Shown here piece after piece: positions 62,501 to 64,000 of a DNA stretch of 64,000 nucleotides (its first letter is position 1; the number at the start of each line of letters is the position of its first letter). Both the position numbers and the translations under genes were made by a program. The DNA comes from Edolisoma coerulescens (lineage: Eukaryota > Chordata > Aves > Passeriformes > Campephagidae): assembly GCA_013397115.1 (NCBI GenBank), contig VWZW01006249.1, positions 62,001 to 126,000 of the forward strand, in the 5' to 3' direction. The notes beneath the pieces were generated by a model. The model was not told where the DNA came from and ran no database searches. It saw only the letters and a program-made list of their open reading frames with translations.

Positions 62501-64000
62501 GCTCTTCTATTTGCACAAACTGGAACCTGAAACAGCACAGCAGAACCACATTCCTGGACACCACCCTCTACACCCTCAATTGTGACTCCAGTTGTGTGTG
62601 GTGACCTGGTCCCAGGCCTCATAACCACCTGCTTTTCTCACAGCAACATCATGGGCTATCACGGGCACTTGTCCTTCTTGGACCTGGGAGCAGAGGCTGC
62701 ACTGATTACAGCTGTCTGAATGCAGTGCTGCTTAGGTCTGCCTGAAGATGACCAAAGTGACTGTTTTCCTACACAGTATATCTTTAAAATTCCCAATTAG
62801 AAGACACTAAAATACACTCTAAGCCTTGGCTTAATTTAAGAGTTTGCTGTACCCTGCTCTTCCTTTAACAGAAATGCCTTGTTTCCCTGGACAAGTTTCT
62901 GTATGACTCACCATTTCCATAACCTCAGCCTCACATTCATGAATGCACCAAGGCTATTGAATATTTATCAGATTTTGGACTTTTTTTTTCCTGAAAGATT
63001 TGCATTTAAATAAATGACAACAAAAGAGAGAGCTGAAAAGAGTCTTCCAGAACTCCCCCACATTACCTCTTTCAACTTTTGTACCATCATTGCAGTCATT
63101 GTCTACCAAATCTTCCCAGGCAGACAGAGAATATATTACTGTTGCAAAAAGCAAGATGCAGTTTGGGAACAATAACTGCATGCGATTACATGAGTTTACA
63201 ACATGCATATTGTTATGATACTTAGCTTAGGATTTTATTGCTTTTATTAAAAAGTCTACAATATTTGCTTAATCCTTCATTGAAACTAATGTTGAATTTG
63301 CTGTTCATAACTTTTTTGTTATTTTATTTGATTTTTTTTCCTGGAAGATGCTCTGCTGGAAAACATGAACTCATCTTCCTTTAATTCATTTAAAATTAAC
63401 TTCCTCAGCATAATTTTTTTCTATCCTCTCCCTGAGTGATAGCCACTCTTCACACAAGAGAGTCTTCTGGCAGCATTCCCTCCCCATTTTTGGTGCAAAT
63501 GCCACCAATGAGGACCTGCCACTCTCTTTGGTGCCAAGAGAACCGAGATGTTTCTGTTGGACTAGCTCCAACAAGGGTGAAAATCAGAGCTTCTGCGTGT
63601 TCCTTCAAGCAACAAAAAAGAAGAACCAAGATCTCGCCTGCCTACTCTTTGCACAGGCTTTTCCTTTCCCACAGGCATCCCTGCAACACCAAACATCCAC
63701 AGAGCAGTGAATAAGCTCAAGACCAGAGACACAGAGACTTGTGCTACCAATGGAAATGGCTAGTCAGGACACAGAGAGCTGTGTGGAAAAGCTCTGAATC
63801 CATTTTCCCTTCACCCTCACCCAGTAATGCAGAGAAAGGGAAGACAAAAGCAAGGGAGAAAAAAATTATTAAAAAAGTAATTTAAAAAAAAGAGCAGCTT
63901 TGAGAGCTTGAAGCTGCTTCTAAAGGTCTGCAAAACAGAGGCAACCTCTGCTAAACATCCACTAACCTCAGAGCAACAACTGAGCTCATCCTCCTGTCCC
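53520..64000. other. Right flank, no recognised gene; scattered exon-like segments on - strand
   Basis: No protein family was recognised. In mammals the next gene beyond MNS1 is ZNF280D, but no zinc-finger exon is seen. Several - strand segments combine an open frame with plausible splice sites (53586-53742, 55168-55236, 55838-55954, 56556-56616, 60711-60763 and 63067-63208). They are discussed as findings because none has homology that I can name. The rest is AT-rich non-coding DNA with a GC-richer patch at about 55530-55800. Confidence 0.55.

Noticed and set aside
1..64000. CRISPR arrays, bacterial operons, phage or integrated viral genes
   Set aside because: The window is vertebrate nuclear DNA. 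The tandem repeats have no spacers, and no retroviral gag, pol or env-like frame or paired LTR was recognised.
1..64000. tRNA, rRNA or snRNA genes
   Set aside because: No cloverleaf with A/B box words, 5S or U-snRNA signature was found on reading. A covariance-model scan would be needed to exclude small or diverged copies.

Overview
The window is nuclear DNA of a vertebrate, almost certainly a bird. The evidence is two intron-containing genes with vertebrate-type GT-AG introns, a CR1 LINE 3' end of the avian or reptilian kind, AT-rich intergenic DNA, and small CpG islands at the promoters. The species cannot be fixed from the sequence alone. Two single N characters (53059 and 53334) mark unresolved sequence.

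Two genes are recognised, and they point at each other. TEX9 (testis-expressed 9) runs on the + strand from 23724 to 45409. Twelve coding exons join without a frame break into a 397-residue coiled-coil protein close in length to the human protein. MNS1 (meiosis-specific nuclear structural protein 1, a TPH-domain coiled-coil protein inside axonemal microtubules) runs on the - strand from about 53.4 kb down to 46870. Nine coding exons are readable. The N-terminal coding part falls in a GC-rich, N-interrupted stretch and is missing or unresolved. The stop codons are 1.46 kb apart. The same neighbours occur on human 15q21.3, so this is conserved synteny.

Layout: 1-22.9 kb is gene-free as far as can be seen, with a GC-rich patch at 19.56-19.94 kb. 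A CR1 fragment at 22.9-23.16 kb precedes the TEX9 CpG island (23.5-24.1 kb). TEX9 intron 4 carries a GC-rich island with a G-rich array and a 41-bp minisatellite (28.0-28.4 kb). The TEX9/MNS1 convergent intergenic region is 45.41-46.87 kb. The MNS1 CpG-island promoter lies at 53.0-53.5 kb and carries a near-perfect RFX X-box and a perfect CRE. The stretch from 53.5 to 64 kb has no recognised gene, but it holds several exon-like segments on the - strand.

The two genes fit one theme. MNS1 is a motile-cilium and sperm-flagellum component, TEX9 is testis-enriched, and the X-box plus CRE at the MNS1 promoter is what RFX- and CREM-driven ciliary or spermatid expression would predict. The most open questions are the unexplained - strand exon-like segments at 53.6-63.2 kb and the repeats at the MNS1 5' end.
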